Positions 26,155-34,180 of a DNA stretch of 64,000 nucleotides are shown piece by piece; the stretch's first letter is position 1, and each line of letters starts with the position of its first letter. Origin of the DNA: Mycobacterium sp. ELW1 (GTDB taxonomy: Bacteria; Actinomycetota; Actinomycetes; Mycobacteriales; Mycobacteriaceae). The stretch spans positions 4,526,001 through 4,590,000 of the forward strand of contig NZ_CP032155.1 in NCBI RefSeq assembly GCF_008329905.1. The letters run 5' to 3'. A model generated the notes under the pieces. That model had not been told where the DNA came from and did no database searches. It saw nothing but the letters and a program-made list of their open reading frames with translations. The translations under genes and the position numbers were made by a program.

Positions 26155-27162
26155 GTGCGTGCCGTCCTGATCGTCAACCCGAACGCCACTTCCACCACTG
26201 CGGCCGGCCGCGACCTCCTCGCCCACGCACTGGAGAGCCGGGTGGACCTGTCCGTCGTCCACACCGACCACCGCGGCCATGCCATCGAGATCGCCGAAGC
26301 AGCCAGGAACGACGGCACCGACGTGATCATCGTGCACGGTGGCGACGGAACGGTGAATGAAGTGGTCAACGGGCTGCTGGGCAGGCCTGGCCGGAGGGCA
26401 GGAGCGCAGCGACCCGGGAACGAGCAGGAAGAGTTGCCGGAGACGATGCCGGCGGTGGCGGTGGTGCCGGGCGGTTCGGCCAACGTGTTCGCCCGCGCGC
26501 TCGGGATCAGCCCCGACCCGATCGTGGCGACAAACCAGCTGGTCGACCTGCTCAGCGCGCGCCGCAACGGCGCGGCCTGGCGCAAGATCGGGCTGATGGA
26601 CTGCGGCGAGCGCTGGGCGGTGTTCACCGCCGGAATGGGCGTGGACGGCGACGTGGTGGCGGCGGTCGAGGCGCAGCGCGCCAAGGGCCGCAAGGTCACC
26701 CCGGGCCGCTACATCCGCGTCGCGGTCCGCGAGATGCTGTCCAGCGCCCGCAACGAGCCGCTGCTGACCCTCGAACTGCCGGGTCAACCACCACGAAGCG
26801 GCGTCTACTTCGCGTTCATCTCGAACTCCAGCCCGTGGACCTACGCCAACACCAGGCCGGTGTGGACCAACCCGGACACCACCTTCGAGACCGGGCTGGG
26901 CGTCTTCGCAATCACCAGCATGAATGTCTGGCGCAACCTGATGCTGGTGCGCCGGATGCTGTCGAAGAAGCCGGTGATCAAGGCCAAGCACCTGATCCGC
27001 TACGACGACCTGGCGTGGGTGCGGGTCACCGCCGACGAACCGGTCGCCAGCCAGATCGACGGAGATTTTCTGGGGCTGCGCGCGGAAATGACGTTTCGCG
27101 TGGTTCCGGGGGCCCTCAGCGTCGTCGCCCCGCCCGCCAAGAAGGGCTCTGACCAGCAGTAA
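26155..27162 (+). CDS. Diacylglycerol/lipid kinase family protein
   Basis: Lipid kinase-like protein of 335 residues, at the position of Rv3218. The nucleotide-binding GGDGTVNEV motif is at residues 62-70, followed by the GGSANVFARALG loop at about 106-117, both diagnostic for the DAGK catalytic fold. DagK enzymes phosphorylate diacylglycerol or related lipids. GTG start at 26155. Between the two motifs, residues 77-97 form an Arg/Gln/Glu-rich stretch (R-P-G-R-R-A-G-A-Q-R-P-G-N-E-Q) that is absent from typical members and looks like an in-frame insertion. Divergent from the GtrA gene. Confidence 0.88.
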   Translation: MRAVLIVNPNATSTTAAGRDLLAHALESRVDLSVVHTDHRGHAIEIAEAARNDGTDVIIVHGGDGTVNEVVNGLLGRPGRRAGAQRPGNEQEELPETMPAVAVVPGGSANVFARALGISPDPIVATNQLVDLLSARRNGAAWRKIGLMDCGERWAVFTAGMGVDGDVVAAVEAQRAKGRKVTPGRYIRVAVREMLSSARNEPLLTLELPGQPPRSGVYFAFISNSSPWTYANTRPVWTNPDTTFETGLGVFAITSMNVWRNLMLVRRMLSKKPVIKAKHLIRYDDLAWVRVTADEPVASQIDGDFLGLRAEMTFRVVPGALSVVAPPAKKGSDQQ

Positions 27163-27254
27163 TGGGATTGCGCCTAAGGATTCAGGGCGCAGATGAGTTG
27201 AGTGTAGTACAAACGGATAGAGGGCCCGGCAACCCACCCCCAGCGGAACGTTGA

Positions 27255-27270
27255 AGTGAGGTTGCCCACT
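27255..27270 (+). promoter_or_regulatory. CRP-type site upstream of whiB1
   Basis: agtgaggttgcccact has the half-site spacing AGTGA-N6-CCACT of the mycobacterial cAMP receptor protein consensus TGTGA-N6-TCACA. It closely resembles the CRP site known upstream of M. tuberculosis whiB1. Its centre lies about 58 bp upstream of the transcription start predicted from the promoter at 27287-27314. Confidence 0.65.
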
Positions 27271-27286
27271 TGTTAACTGAGTTCTA

Positions 27287-27314
27287 TTGACATCCGTCGA
27301 GGACGTGAAACGAT
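27287..27314 (+). promoter_or_regulatory. Candidate whiB1 promoter
   Basis: A consensus -35 hexamer ttgaca at 27287-27292 is followed 16 bases later by aacgat at 27309-27314 as a weak -10. The predicted start near 27321 gives a leader of about 90 bases. The weak -10 would fit an activator-dependent promoter, consistent with the CRP-type site just upstream. Confidence 0.4.
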
Positions 27315-27411
27315 CGGATGCAACAACACAGAAACATTTGTGTGCACTGCATTAACAGCCGAAGAAAAAGCAAGTGCGCTTCGTCGCGCACATAGTAAGG
27401 AGTAGCGACAA

Positions 27412-27666
27412 ATGGATTGGCGCCATAAGGCGGTCTGCCGTGACGAGGATCCGGAACTGTTCTTCCCCGTGGGGAACAGCGGCCCGGCGCTCGCCCAGAT
27501 CGCTGACGCGAAGCTCGTCTGTAACCGTTGTCCGGTCACGACTGAGTGCCTGACCTGGGCTTTGGATTCCGGCCAGGACGCCGGCGTCTGGGGCGGCATG
27601 AGCGAGGACGAGCGCCGTGCGCTGAAGCGTCGCAATGCCCGCACCCGCGCACGCACCAGCGTCTAA
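27412..27666 (+). CDS. whiB1: Iron-sulfur transcriptional regulator WhiB1
   Basis: 84-residue WhiB-like protein carrying a nitric-oxide-sensitive 4Fe-4S cluster and binding sigma-A region 4 and DNA; essential in M. tuberculosis (family knowledge). Cluster ligands are Cys9, Cys37, Cys40 and Cys46. The GVWGG turn is at 58-62 and a basic C-terminal DNA-binding tail (RALKRRNARTRART) follows. ATG at 27412 has aaggag 9 bases upstream. The 249-bp upstream region holds a CRP-like site and promoter, and a strong hairpin terminator follows the gene. Confidence 0.97.
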   Translation: MDWRHKAVCRDEDPELFFPVGNSGPALAQIADAKLVCNRCPVTTECLTWALDSGQDAGVWGGMSEDERRALKRRNARTRARTSV

Positions 27667-27690
27667 GCCCGCTCTTTCGACAATTTTGAC

Positions 27691-27722
27691 ATCGCGGCCC
27701 CGGCAAATGCCAGGGCCGCGAT
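27691..27722. terminator. Hairpin terminator between whiB1 and pdtaS
   Basis: atcgcggccc (27691-27700) pairs perfectly with gggccgcgat (27713-27722), with an inner ggc/gcc pairing around aaat. A T-rich tail (ttctattt) follows on the plus strand. It lies between the convergent whiB1 and pdtaS stops and may serve both. Confidence 0.75.
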
Positions 27723-27755
27723 TTCTATTTGCAAATGTCTTCTCCGTCACATTTG

Positions 27756-29252
27756 CTATTGGGGAAGTCGAGCACTGGAACGCCGGCCGAGTGGTACCCG
27801 CAACACGACATCGGTCCCGCCGCCGGGGACGTCGTGCATTCCCAGCGAGCCGTCGAGTTCAGCGGTGACCAGCGTCCGCACGATCTGCAGGCCCAGCCGG
27901 TCGGACTTCTCCAACGAGAACCCCTCGGGAAGACCACGCCCGTCGTCGTGCACCACGACGTCGAGCCACCGCGCCGAACGCTCCGCCCGGATGGTCACGC
28001 AGCCCTGCTTGGCCGTCGACTCGAAGGCATGCTCGATGGCGTTCTGCACCAACTCGGTCACCACCATCACCAGGGCGGTGGCCCGATCGGCGTCGAGCAC
28101 CCCCAACGCCCCGTCCCGGTTGATCCGGATGGGGGTATCGACGCGGGCGACGTCGTTCATGATCGGCAGGATCCGGTCGATGACCTCGTCGAGGTTGACC
28201 TCCTCGTCCACCGACATCGACAGCGCCTCGTGGACCTGAGCGATGGACGCGACGCGTCGTACCGACTCCATCAACGCCTCGCGGGCCTCCTCGTTGCTGG
28301 TCCGGCGGGACTGGAGGCGCAACAGCGCGGCGACGGTCTGCAGGTTGTTCTTCACCCGGTGGTGGATCTCGCGGATCGTGGCGTCCTTGGACAGCAGGGC
28401 GCGGTCGCGGCGCTTGACCTCGGTGACGTCCCGAATCAGCACCGCCGCCCCCGCAGCGGCGCCGTGAACCACCAGCGGCAGGGTGCGCAGCAGTACCGCG
28501 GCTCCGCCGGCATCGACCTCCAGACGCATGCTCGACCCGCCGGACAGTGAGTCGCGGACGTGTTCGGCCAATTCCTGGGCCTCGAACGGGTCGGAGATCA
28601 GCGGCCGGGTGATGACCACCAGGTTGTGGCCCTCCAACTCGGCGGCCAACCCCATCCGGTGATAGGCCGACAGCGCATTGGGGCTGGCATAGACGACGAC
28701 CCCGTCGACGTCGAGGCGGATGAACCCGTCGCCGACGCGTGGGCTCGACCGGGACAGCGCCAAGTCCCCCACGTTGGGGAAGGTGCCCTCGGACAGCATG
28801 TGCAGCAGGTTGCCCGCACAGTCCAGGTAGGCCCGCTCCAGGGGCGACGACGTGCGACGCTCCGCCAGGGCGGTCTGGTGGGTCAGCACGGCCACCACCT
28901 GGTTGCTGTAGCGCACCGGGACCGCTTCGACGTTGATACCGGGTTCGCGCAGCTCGAGATCGCTGTCGCCGCGCCCGATCGCCCCCGACGTGAAGGCCGA
29001 GGTCACCAGCGGCAGATCGCCGTCCGCGACGACGGAGCCGACGGCGTCCCGGATCAGGACCGTCGGGGCGGTGTTGGGTCGGCATTGGGCCACGCAGACC
29101 AGCGCGCCGTCATCGCGGCGCACCCACATCAGATAGTCGGCGAACGAGAGATCCGCCAGCAGCTGCCATTCGCCGACCACGGCATGCAGGTGATCGACCG
29201 CGCTGCCCGGCAGCATCGTGTGCTCGGCAAGCAGGTCACCGAGGGTGGACAC
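27756..29252 (-). CDS. pdtaS: Sensor histidine kinase PdtaS
   Basis: Soluble two-component sensor kinase of 498 residues, with the HisKA_2/HWE-type H box IREIHHRVKNNLQT at about residue 300, then LVQNAIEHAF (N box) and HDDGRGLPEG (G1). GAF-like (residues ~1-140) and PAS-like (~175-280) sensor domains precede it and no membrane segment is present. In M. tuberculosis PdtaS (Rv3220c) phosphorylates the RNA-binding ANTAR regulator PdtaR, encoded elsewhere, and responds to Cu/NO signals. No response regulator gene is adjacent here. The upstream biotinyl-domain gene ends 5 bp before its start, so they are probably co-transcribed. Confidence 0.95.
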   Translation of the reverse strand: MSTLGDLLAEHTMLPGSAVDHLHAVVGEWQLLADLSFADYLMWVRRDDGALVCVAQCRPNTAPTVLIRDAVGSVVADGDLPLVTSAFTSGAIGRGDSDLELREPGINVEAVPVRYSNQVVAVLTHQTALAERRTSSPLERAYLDCAGNLLHMLSEGTFPNVGDLALSRSSPRVGDGFIRLDVDGVVVYASPNALSAYHRMGLAAELEGHNLVVITRPLISDPFEAQELAEHVRDSLSGGSSMRLEVDAGGAAVLLRTLPLVVHGAAAGAAVLIRDVTEVKRRDRALLSKDATIREIHHRVKNNLQTVAALLRLQSRRTSNEEAREALMESVRRVASIAQVHEALSMSVDEEVNLDEVIDRILPIMNDVARVDTPIRINRDGALGVLDADRATALVMVVTELVQNAIEHAFESTAKQGCVTIRAERSARWLDVVVHDDGRGLPEGFSLEKSDRLGLQIVRTLVTAELDGSLGMHDVPGGGTDVVLRVPLGRRSSARLPQ

Positions 29253-29257
29253 CGAAG

Positions 29258-29473
29258 CTAGTCGATCACGGCAATGAGGTCGCCGGCCTGGATGACGTCG
29301 CCCACGGACACGCTGACCTCGGTGATGGTGCCGGCCACTTCGGCCAGCACCGGGATCTCCATCTTCATGGACTCCAGAAGCACCAGGGTGTCTCCCGCGC
29401 CGATCTGGTCACCCTTGCTGACCACTACCTCGAGCACACTGGCCACGATTTCGGCGCGCACATCCTCGGCCAT
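29258..29473 (-). CDS. Biotinyl/lipoyl-attachment domain protein (TB7.3-like)
   Basis: Stand-alone biotin/lipoyl carrier domain of 71 residues. The biotinylation motif ESMKMEIPV (normally AMKM) provides the target lysine, flanked by VVSKGDQIGAGD and VSVGDVIQAGDLI beta-hammerhead halves. It could serve as a carrier for a biotin-dependent carboxylase encoded elsewhere. ATG at 29473 is chosen: GAGG lies 5 bases upstream and the length equals the M. tuberculosis protein (Rv3221c); GTG at 29479 would add two residues. Upstream of pdtaS in the same direction. Confidence 0.93.
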   Translation of the reverse strand: MAEDVRAEIVASVLEVVVSKGDQIGAGDTLVLLESMKMEIPVLAEVAGTITEVSVSVGDVIQAGDLIAVID

Positions 29474-29612
29474 CTTCACCTCACTCTTGGTACCGCTCGT
29501 CTCTCAATGCCGCTCTATCGAACCACAACACCGGGTGGTCAGAGGTTCGACTGCGCCGTGAGACACTTTATTCAGAGCTCAACCATGCAGCGAAAAATAT
29601 CGGAGGTACATC

Positions 29613-29687
29613 ATGGCCAAGCGTGGTCGTAAGAAGCGTGACCGCAAGCACAGCAAAGCCAATCACGGCAGGCGTCCCAACGCCTGA
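29613..29687 (+). CDS. Ribosomal protein bL37 (24 residues)
   Basis: Tiny, highly basic protein with sequence M-A-K-R-G-R-K-K-R-D-R-K-H-S-K-A-N-H-G-R-R-P-N-A. It matches the actinobacterial AURKAIP1/COX24-domain peptide found as bL37 in the large subunit of mycobacterial ribosomes by cryo-EM (known). ATG at 29613 has a strong Shine-Dalgarno ggaggt ending 5 bases upstream. A perfect 14-bp hairpin terminator starts 19 bases after the stop. It stands alone on the plus strand between the biotinyl protein and rshA. Too short for most gene callers and easily missed. Confidence 0.9.
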   Translation: MAKRGRKKRDRKHSKANHGRRPNA

Positions 29688-29705
29688 TACACACTCAGGC
29701 TAGTT

Positions 29706-29736
29706 ATAAAGGGCCCGGCATTGCCGGGCCCTTTAT
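29706..29736. terminator. Bidirectional hairpin terminator after bL37 and rshA
   Basis: A perfect 14-bp inverted repeat, ataaagggcccggc with its complement at 29723-29736, encloses a 3-base loop. A/T-rich ends on both sides make it plausible for the plus-strand bL37 message and the minus-strand sigH-rshA message alike. Confidence 0.85.
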
Positions 29737-29747
29737 TTGTTGGAGCG

Positions 29748-30059
29748 TCAACCGCGCCGGATGATCGTGGTCTGGCTGATCTGTAGCCGTACCTTCTCCA
29801 GCAGGTGCTGGGGCGCCTTCTCCCCACTGCACCGCGACGCGACCAACTTCTTGATCCGCTCCTCGACGCCGTAATGGCGCAGGCACGTCGGGCACTCTTC
29901 GAGGTGATGACGCAGGCGATCTCGCGTCTCCGTGGTGCATTCACCGTCGAGCAGCGTCCAGACCTCGGCAATCACCGCAGCGCACTCGGGGTGGTCGGGG
30001 TCGACCGGTCCGATCGGCGGGCGCCATTCCGTATCGCCCGATACGTTCTCGTCGCTCAT
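29748..30059 (-). CDS. rshA: Redox-sensing anti-sigma factor RshA
   Basis: Zinc-binding anti-sigma factor that holds SigH until oxidative or heat stress releases it. The 103-residue protein has the ZAS motif H-X3-C-X2-C as H52-LEE-C56-PT-C59, with an upstream Cys/His contribution from DHPECAAV. Its ATG at 30059 overlaps the sigH stop as ATGA (30056-30059), so stoichiometric co-translation is expected. Followed by a terminator. Equivalent to Rv3221A, with the gene order sigH-rshA conserved. Confidence 0.95.
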   Translation of the reverse strand: MSDENVSGDTEWRPPIGPVDPDHPECAAVIAEVWTLLDGECTTETRDRLRHHLEECPTCLRHYGVEERIKKLVASRCSGEKAPQHLLEKVRLQISQTTIIRRG

Positions 30060-30829
30060 GAGACAACCTCCTCCGGCGCGTCCTCCGCCTGGCCGCGGTT
30101 GAATCCGCGCTCCTTGGCGACATCGGCCAGCAGGCCGCGTAGTTGGCGCCTGCCTCGGTGCAGCCGGGACATCACCGTCCCGATCGGGGTATCCATGATT
30201 TCGGCGATCTCCTTGTACGGGAAGCCCTCGACGTCGGCGTAGTACACCGCCATCCGAAACTCCTCGGGCAGTGCCTGCAGAGCTTCCTTGATCTCGGTGT
30301 CGGGCAGCAGCTCGAGCGCCTCGACCTCGGCCGACCGCAGACCTGTGGAGGTGTGCTCGGCGTTGGCCGCCAACTGCCAGTCGGTGATCTCCTCGGTCGG
30401 ATACTCCGCCGGCTGGCGCTGCTTCTTGCGGTAACTGTTGATGTAGGTGTTCGTCAGAATCCGGTACAACCAGGCTTTGAGGTTGGTGCCCTCGCGGAAC
30501 GACCGGAAGCCGGCGTAGGCCTTGACCATGGTTTCCTGCAACAGGTCTTCGGCGTCGGCCGGGTTGCGCGTCATGCGGAGGGCACCGCCGTAGAGCTGGT
30601 CGAGCAACGGAATCGCGTCACGCTCGAAGCGTGCCGTCAACTCCGCATCGGACTCTTCGCGTTCGGCGACCTGGGCTGGGCCCGAACCGTCGGCGCTGTC
30701 GATGTCGGTCATTGTGGGTGACACAGTCCCTTCTGCCGCTGCGCCCGGGACGAGCTCCAGCAGCGGTATCGGACGGATGAAAAGTACGGGTGCCTGCTCA
30801 TCGGCCATCATGCAGATTGCAGCTGACAC
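30056..30829 (-). CDS. sigH: ECF sigma factor SigH, with long and short starts
   Basis: Group 4 sigma factor controlling the thioredoxin, heat and oxidative stress regulon. Region 2 includes [20 protein letters not shown] and [18 protein letters not shown]; region 4 includes [20 protein letters not shown] and [14 protein letters not shown]. The form starting at ATG 30712 has 218 residues and equals the usual SigH. The frame stays open to GTG at 30829, which has an AAGGAG Shine-Dalgarno 9 bases upstream, a better site than the internal ATG has. This would add 39 residues. A SigH-type promoter lies about 100 bp upstream of that GTG. Together this resembles the inducible, unstable long isoform of SigR in Streptomyces. 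Confidence 0.93.
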   Translation of the reverse strand: MSAAICMMADEQAPVLFIRPIPLLELVPGAAAEGTVSPTMTDIDSADGSGPAQVAEREESDAELTARFERDAIPLLDQLYGGALRMTRNPADAEDLLQETMVKAYAGFRSFREGTNLKAWLYRILTNTYINSYRKKQRQPAEYPTEEITDWQLAANAEHTSTGLRSAEVEALELLPDTEIKEALQALPEEFRMAVYYADVEGFPYKEIAEIMDTPIGTVMSRLHRGRRQLRGLLADVAKERGFNRGQAEDAPEEVVS

Positions 30830-30910
30830 CGGACTTCTCTCCTTCCAATCCTAAGGCTGTGACCAACATCTTTTCGGTCGCGGGCCTCGAGAGCTGCGAC
30901 CAATGTTCAC

Positions 30911-30937
30911 AACGGCATTTCTCACCGCGCTATTTCC
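30911..30937 (-). promoter_or_regulatory. SigH-dependent autoregulatory promoter of sigH
   Basis: On the minus strand GGAAAT (30937-30932) is followed after 18 bases by GTT (30913-30911), preceded by C to give CGTT. This matches the mycobacterial SigH consensus GGAAYA with CGTT at 16-20 base spacing, and implies positive autoregulation of the sigH-rshA operon. Confidence 0.8.
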
Positions 30938-30956
30938 CGTGGTTATTCTGTGCCCC

Positions 30957-31445
30957 GTGAGTCGTGCGGCCACCCCGGCGATCGCCGCGCTGATGGCGGC
31001 CGATGCACCCCATGAGGTGCTGCGTTACCACCATGACCCGCGCTCGGATTCCTACGGCGACGAGGCCGTGGCCGCTCTGGCAGGCGATTCGGTGGTGCCT
31101 GAACAGATCTTCAAGACGCTGGTGATCGCGTCGGGTTCAGTGCTGGCGGTGGCGGTCTTGCCGGTTCCGTGGAAGCTGTCGCTCAAGGCCGCCGCCGCCG
31201 CGCTGGGGCTCTCGAAGGCGGCGATGGCCGACCGCGCCGCCGCCGAACGGGCCACCGGCTACGTGCTGGGCGGGATCTCGCCGCTGGGACAACGCAAGCG
31301 GCTGCCGACGGTGGTCGACGCGTCGGCGCTGGGCTATGACCGGGTGCTGTGCAGTGCGGGCAAGCGGGGCTGGGATGTCGCGCTGGCGCCAGAGGATCTG
31401 ATTCGGCTGACCGACGCCGTGACTGCCGACATCCGCGCCGTCTAG
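30957..31445 (+). CDS. YbaK/ProX-type aminoacyl-tRNA deacylase
   Basis: 162-residue protein of the YbaK/EbsC family, trans-acting hydrolases that clear mischarged tRNA (Cys-tRNAPro type). Seen: the family lysine in PEQIFKTLVI, the GGISPLGQRKRLPTVVD segment and the closing GKRGWDVALAPEDL. GTG at 30957 is selected because it places the conserved start (S-R-A-A-T-P-A-I-A-A-L) correctly; a frame beginning at 30903 would run through the sigH promoter. In M. tuberculosis this region is split into Rv3224A and Rv3224B, while here it is one intact gene. Divergent from sigH. Confidence 0.88.
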   Translation: MSRAATPAIAALMAADAPHEVLRYHHDPRSDSYGDEAVAALAGDSVVPEQIFKTLVIASGSVLAVAVLPVPWKLSLKAAAAALGLSKAAMADRAAAERATGYVLGGISPLGQRKRLPTVVDASALGYDRVLCSAGKRGWDVALAPEDLIRLTDAVTADIRAV

Positions 31446-31454
31446 GGTGACGGA

Positions 31455-32303
31455 ATGTCCTTCTCCGGCAAGACCATGTTCATCTCGGGAGCCAGCCGCG
31501 GCATCGGGCTGGCCATCGCCAAACGCGTCGCCGCCGACGGCGCCAACATCGCGCTGGTGGCCAAGACCACCGAGCCGCATCCCAAGTTGCCCGGCACCAT
31601 CTACACCGCCGCCAAGGAGATCGAAGAGGCCGGCGGCCAGGCGCTGCCGATCGTTGGCGACGTCCGCGACGGCGACTCGGTGGCCGACGCGGTGGCCAAG
31701 GCCGTCGAGCAGTTCGGCGGCATCGACATCTGCGTGAACAACGCCTCGGCGATCAACCTCGGCTCCATCGAGGAGGTGCCGCTCAAGCGGTTCGACCTGA
31801 TGAACGGCATCCAGGTGCGCGGCACCTACGCCGTCTCACAGGCGTGTATCCCGCACATGAAGGGCCGGGAGAATCCGCACATCCTGACGCTCTCCCCGCC
31901 GATCCGGCTGGAATCGCAGTGGCTCAAGCCGACCCCCTACATGATGGCGAAGTTCGGAATGACGTTGTGCGCCTTGGGAATCGCCGAGGAGATGCGCGAC
32001 GCCGGGATCGCCTCCAACACGCTGTGGCCGCGCACCATGGTCGCCACCGCGGCGGTGCAGAACCTGCTCGGCGGTGACGAGGCCATGGCCCGCTCCCGTA
32101 AGCCCGAGGTCTATGCCGACGCGGCCTACGCGGTGCTGAGCAAACCGGCCCGCGACTACACCGGACAGACGCTGCTGTGCGAGGACGTGCTGGTGGACTC
32201 CGGCGTCAGCGACCTGTCGGTCTACGACTGCATCCCCGGTTCGGAGTTGGGGGTGGACCTGTGGGTCGACACCCCCAACCCGCCCGGCTACCGCAACCCC
32301 TAG
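31455..32303 (+). CDS. Short-chain dehydrogenase (HSDL2-like)
   Basis: 282-residue classical-type SDR that should use NAD(P)(H). The cofactor loop GASRGIG is at residues 12-18, the NNAS motif in CVNNASAINLGS, and the active site YMMAK about residue 162-166 with a serine in LTLSPPIRLE. The C-terminal extension and the TTEPHPKLPGTI insertion after strand 2 are characteristic of hydroxysteroid dehydrogenase-like protein 2 relatives. Substrate unknown. It starts 9 bp after the YbaK stop and shares CTAG at its stop with the convergent diguanylate cyclase gene. Equivalent to Rv3224. Confidence 0.92.
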   Translation: MSFSGKTMFISGASRGIGLAIAKRVAADGANIALVAKTTEPHPKLPGTIYTAAKEIEEAGGQALPIVGDVRDGDSVADAVAKAVEQFGGIDICVNNASAINLGSIEEVPLKRFDLMNGIQVRGTYAVSQACIPHMKGRENPHILTLSPPIRLESQWLKPTPYMMAKFGMTLCALGIAEEMRDAGIASNTLWPRTMVATAAVQNLLGGDEAMARSRKPEVYADAAYAVLSKPARDYTGQTLLCEDVLVDSGVSDLSVYDCIPGSELGVDLWVDTPNPPGYRNP

Positions 32304-34060
32304 GCGCCGAGCACCTGGACGACGGTGTTGCGGCCGGTCTCCTTGGCGCGGTACATCGCCTCGTCGGCGCGCGCCGTCGCAGTGGTGGCGCTTTCACCGG
32401 GAACGGCGAGGGTGGCGCCAATGCTCAAGCTGGCCTGGATGATTCCGCCCGGATGGAGGATCGGTTCAACCGCGCGATGCCGGATCGATTCCGCGATTTC
32501 GATGACGGCATTCAGGTCGCGGACTGCGGGCAGGAGGACGAGGATCTCGTCCCCGCCGGTGCGGCCGACGGTGTCGCCCTGACGTACGCACTCGCGGATG
32601 CGGGTCGCCAGGGTCGCGAGCACGATGTCGCCGACCGCGTGCCCCCACGTGTCGTTGATGCGCTTGAATCCGTCGACGTCGCAGAACAGCACGCCGAGGC
32701 AACCGCCGTCGCCACCGAGCGCGGCCAGCGCTGACTCGAGCCGGGCGATCGCCTCGGCCCGGTTGACCAGCCCGGTGAGTTCGTCGAACCGGGCCAGCCG
32801 CTCGAGCCGGCGCTCGAACTCGACCTGGTCATCGACCACGCGCAGCGCCGCGATCACGCCGTCGGCACCTCCGTCGGCGCCCACGTAGGGCTTCGAGCGA
32901 CAGTCGACCCAGCGGAATCCGCCGTCGCCGCAGATGATCCGGAACCGTTCGACGGTGGGTTCCGCTGTGCCGGTGCGCTGCCCGCCCACCGTGACCGAGC
33001 CGACGTCGTCGGCGTGGATATGGCGACCGAAGTCCGAACCGATCCACGAGCTGTCGCCGAAAGTTGTTCGTACAGACGGCGAAGCCCATACGATCTGCGT
33101 GCCTCGCAGATGAATGACGGCGTCCACGGCGTTCTCGGCGAGGATGCTGTAGCGCGCTTCGGCGTCCTCGCGTTCGCGGATCAGGAGTGCCCTGTCGATC
33201 AGGAGGCGCTGCTCACGCTGGCTCAGGTAGAACACCGCCACGCCGATCACGACGGCGCCCGCCGAGATCGACAGCGCCCACACCGCACCTTCCTCGACCC
33301 CGATGGCCAGGAACGCCAACCGGGACAGCCCGACGACGAGCGGCAGCGCGATGAACAACGCGGCCATCCGGACCAGTCCCAGACCATCGGGGCGGGCCAA
33401 TAGCCAGGCCACCGGATTGGCGTCGGCGCGTCCAGCGAAGGTCGCCGCGATCAGCAGCAGCAAGCAGACCGCGGTCGCGATTCCCATCCCGGTTACCGGC
33501 GTCGCCTCGGTGACCGAAAGCGCCTGGAACGTGTAGACCACCGTAACCAGGAACGGTATGACCGCCGCGGACACCAAGCACACCGTGCGTATCGCCCTGA
33601 CCGCCCGATGGTCCAGGCGCATCAGCGCGACCGCGGTCCCCAGCAAGAGGACTGTCACCGCCGTCTGCACGCTGGGACGACCGGGCCATGGTCTGTGCAT
33701 CGCCTCGACGCCGCCGGGGAACCACAGCCTGTCCACCCCGAATGCCAGGCCGGTCGCGTATTCGGCGAGGAACACCATCGCTATCGCGGCGCAGGCCACG
33801 GCCAACCCACGGGCGACCCATATCCGGGCCCGGGTGGCAGGCCCGGACTGCACCAGGATGGCCACGCCGAGGGTGGCCATCACCAGTGCGGCCCACGGCG
33901 TCATCTGCGGCCACGACCGAAAGACTCTGGTCAACCGCACTGTGCCGGTCGCCCAACCGAGCCAGTTCGCGGCGCTGACCACGAAGACCAACGCCAACGC
34001 CGAACGGCCAGCTCGACGCACCAGCGTTTCGAGCTGCGCGTCGAGCTCGGTCTCGGCCAT
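32300..34060 (-). CDS. Membrane diguanylate cyclase with PAS and GGDEF domains
   Basis: Predicted c-di-GMP synthase of 586 residues. About eight hydrophobic helices occupy residues 15-285, followed by a short coiled region (REQRLLIDRALLIREREDAE), a PAS domain with PAC-like end (residues ~300-420, IICGDGGFRWVDCRSKPYV) and a GGDEF domain. The active-site loop reads GRTGGDEILVLLP, so Ile replaces the usual Phe. Other determinants (FDELTGLVNR, FCDVDGFKRINDTWGHAVGD, ADEAMYRAK) are intact, so activity is plausible. No EAL domain is present. It converges on the SDR gene. Confidence 0.9.
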   Translation of the reverse strand: MAETELDAQLETLVRRAGRSALALVFVVSAANWLGWATGTVRLTRVFRSWPQMTPWAALVMATLGVAILVQSGPATRARIWVARGLAVACAAIAMVFLAEYATGLAFGVDRLWFPGGVEAMHRPWPGRPSVQTAVTVLLLGTAVALMRLDHRAVRAIRTVCLVSAAVIPFLVTVVYTFQALSVTEATPVTGMGIATAVCLLLLIAATFAGRADANPVAWLLARPDGLGLVRMAALFIALPLVVGLSRLAFLAIGVEEGAVWALSISAGAVVIGVAVFYLSQREQRLLIDRALLIREREDAEARYSILAENAVDAVIHLRGTQIVWASPSVRTTFGDSSWIGSDFGRHIHADDVGSVTVGGQRTGTAEPTVERFRIICGDGGFRWVDCRSKPYVGADGGADGVIAALRVVDDQVEFERRLERLARFDELTGLVNRAEAIARLESALAALGGDGGCLGVLFCDVDGFKRINDTWGHAVGDIVLATLATRIRECVRQGDTVGRTGGDEILVLLPAVRDLNAVIEIAESIRHRAVEPILHPGGIIQASLSIGATLAVPGESATTATARADEAMYRAKETGRNTVVQVLGA

Positions 34061-34180
34061 CGGATCTCCCCGTGCAACGGTGTACCGGCATTGTGCCGCA
34101 CCGGGGTGTCACCGCGACGCACGTTCACCGGGCATTACGTCGGCAAACGCAGATGACTTAAGTCAACATCGTGGACGCGT

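Noticed and set aside
30903..30956. Upstream start for the YbaK-like gene
   Set aside because: It would cover the sigH promoter and adds hydrophobic residues not expected in this cytosolic family; GTG 30957 fits better.
33213..34112. 299-codon second frame on the minus strand within the diguanylate cyclase gene
   Set aside because: Different frame of the same strand as a gene with clear membrane, PAS and GGDEF domains.
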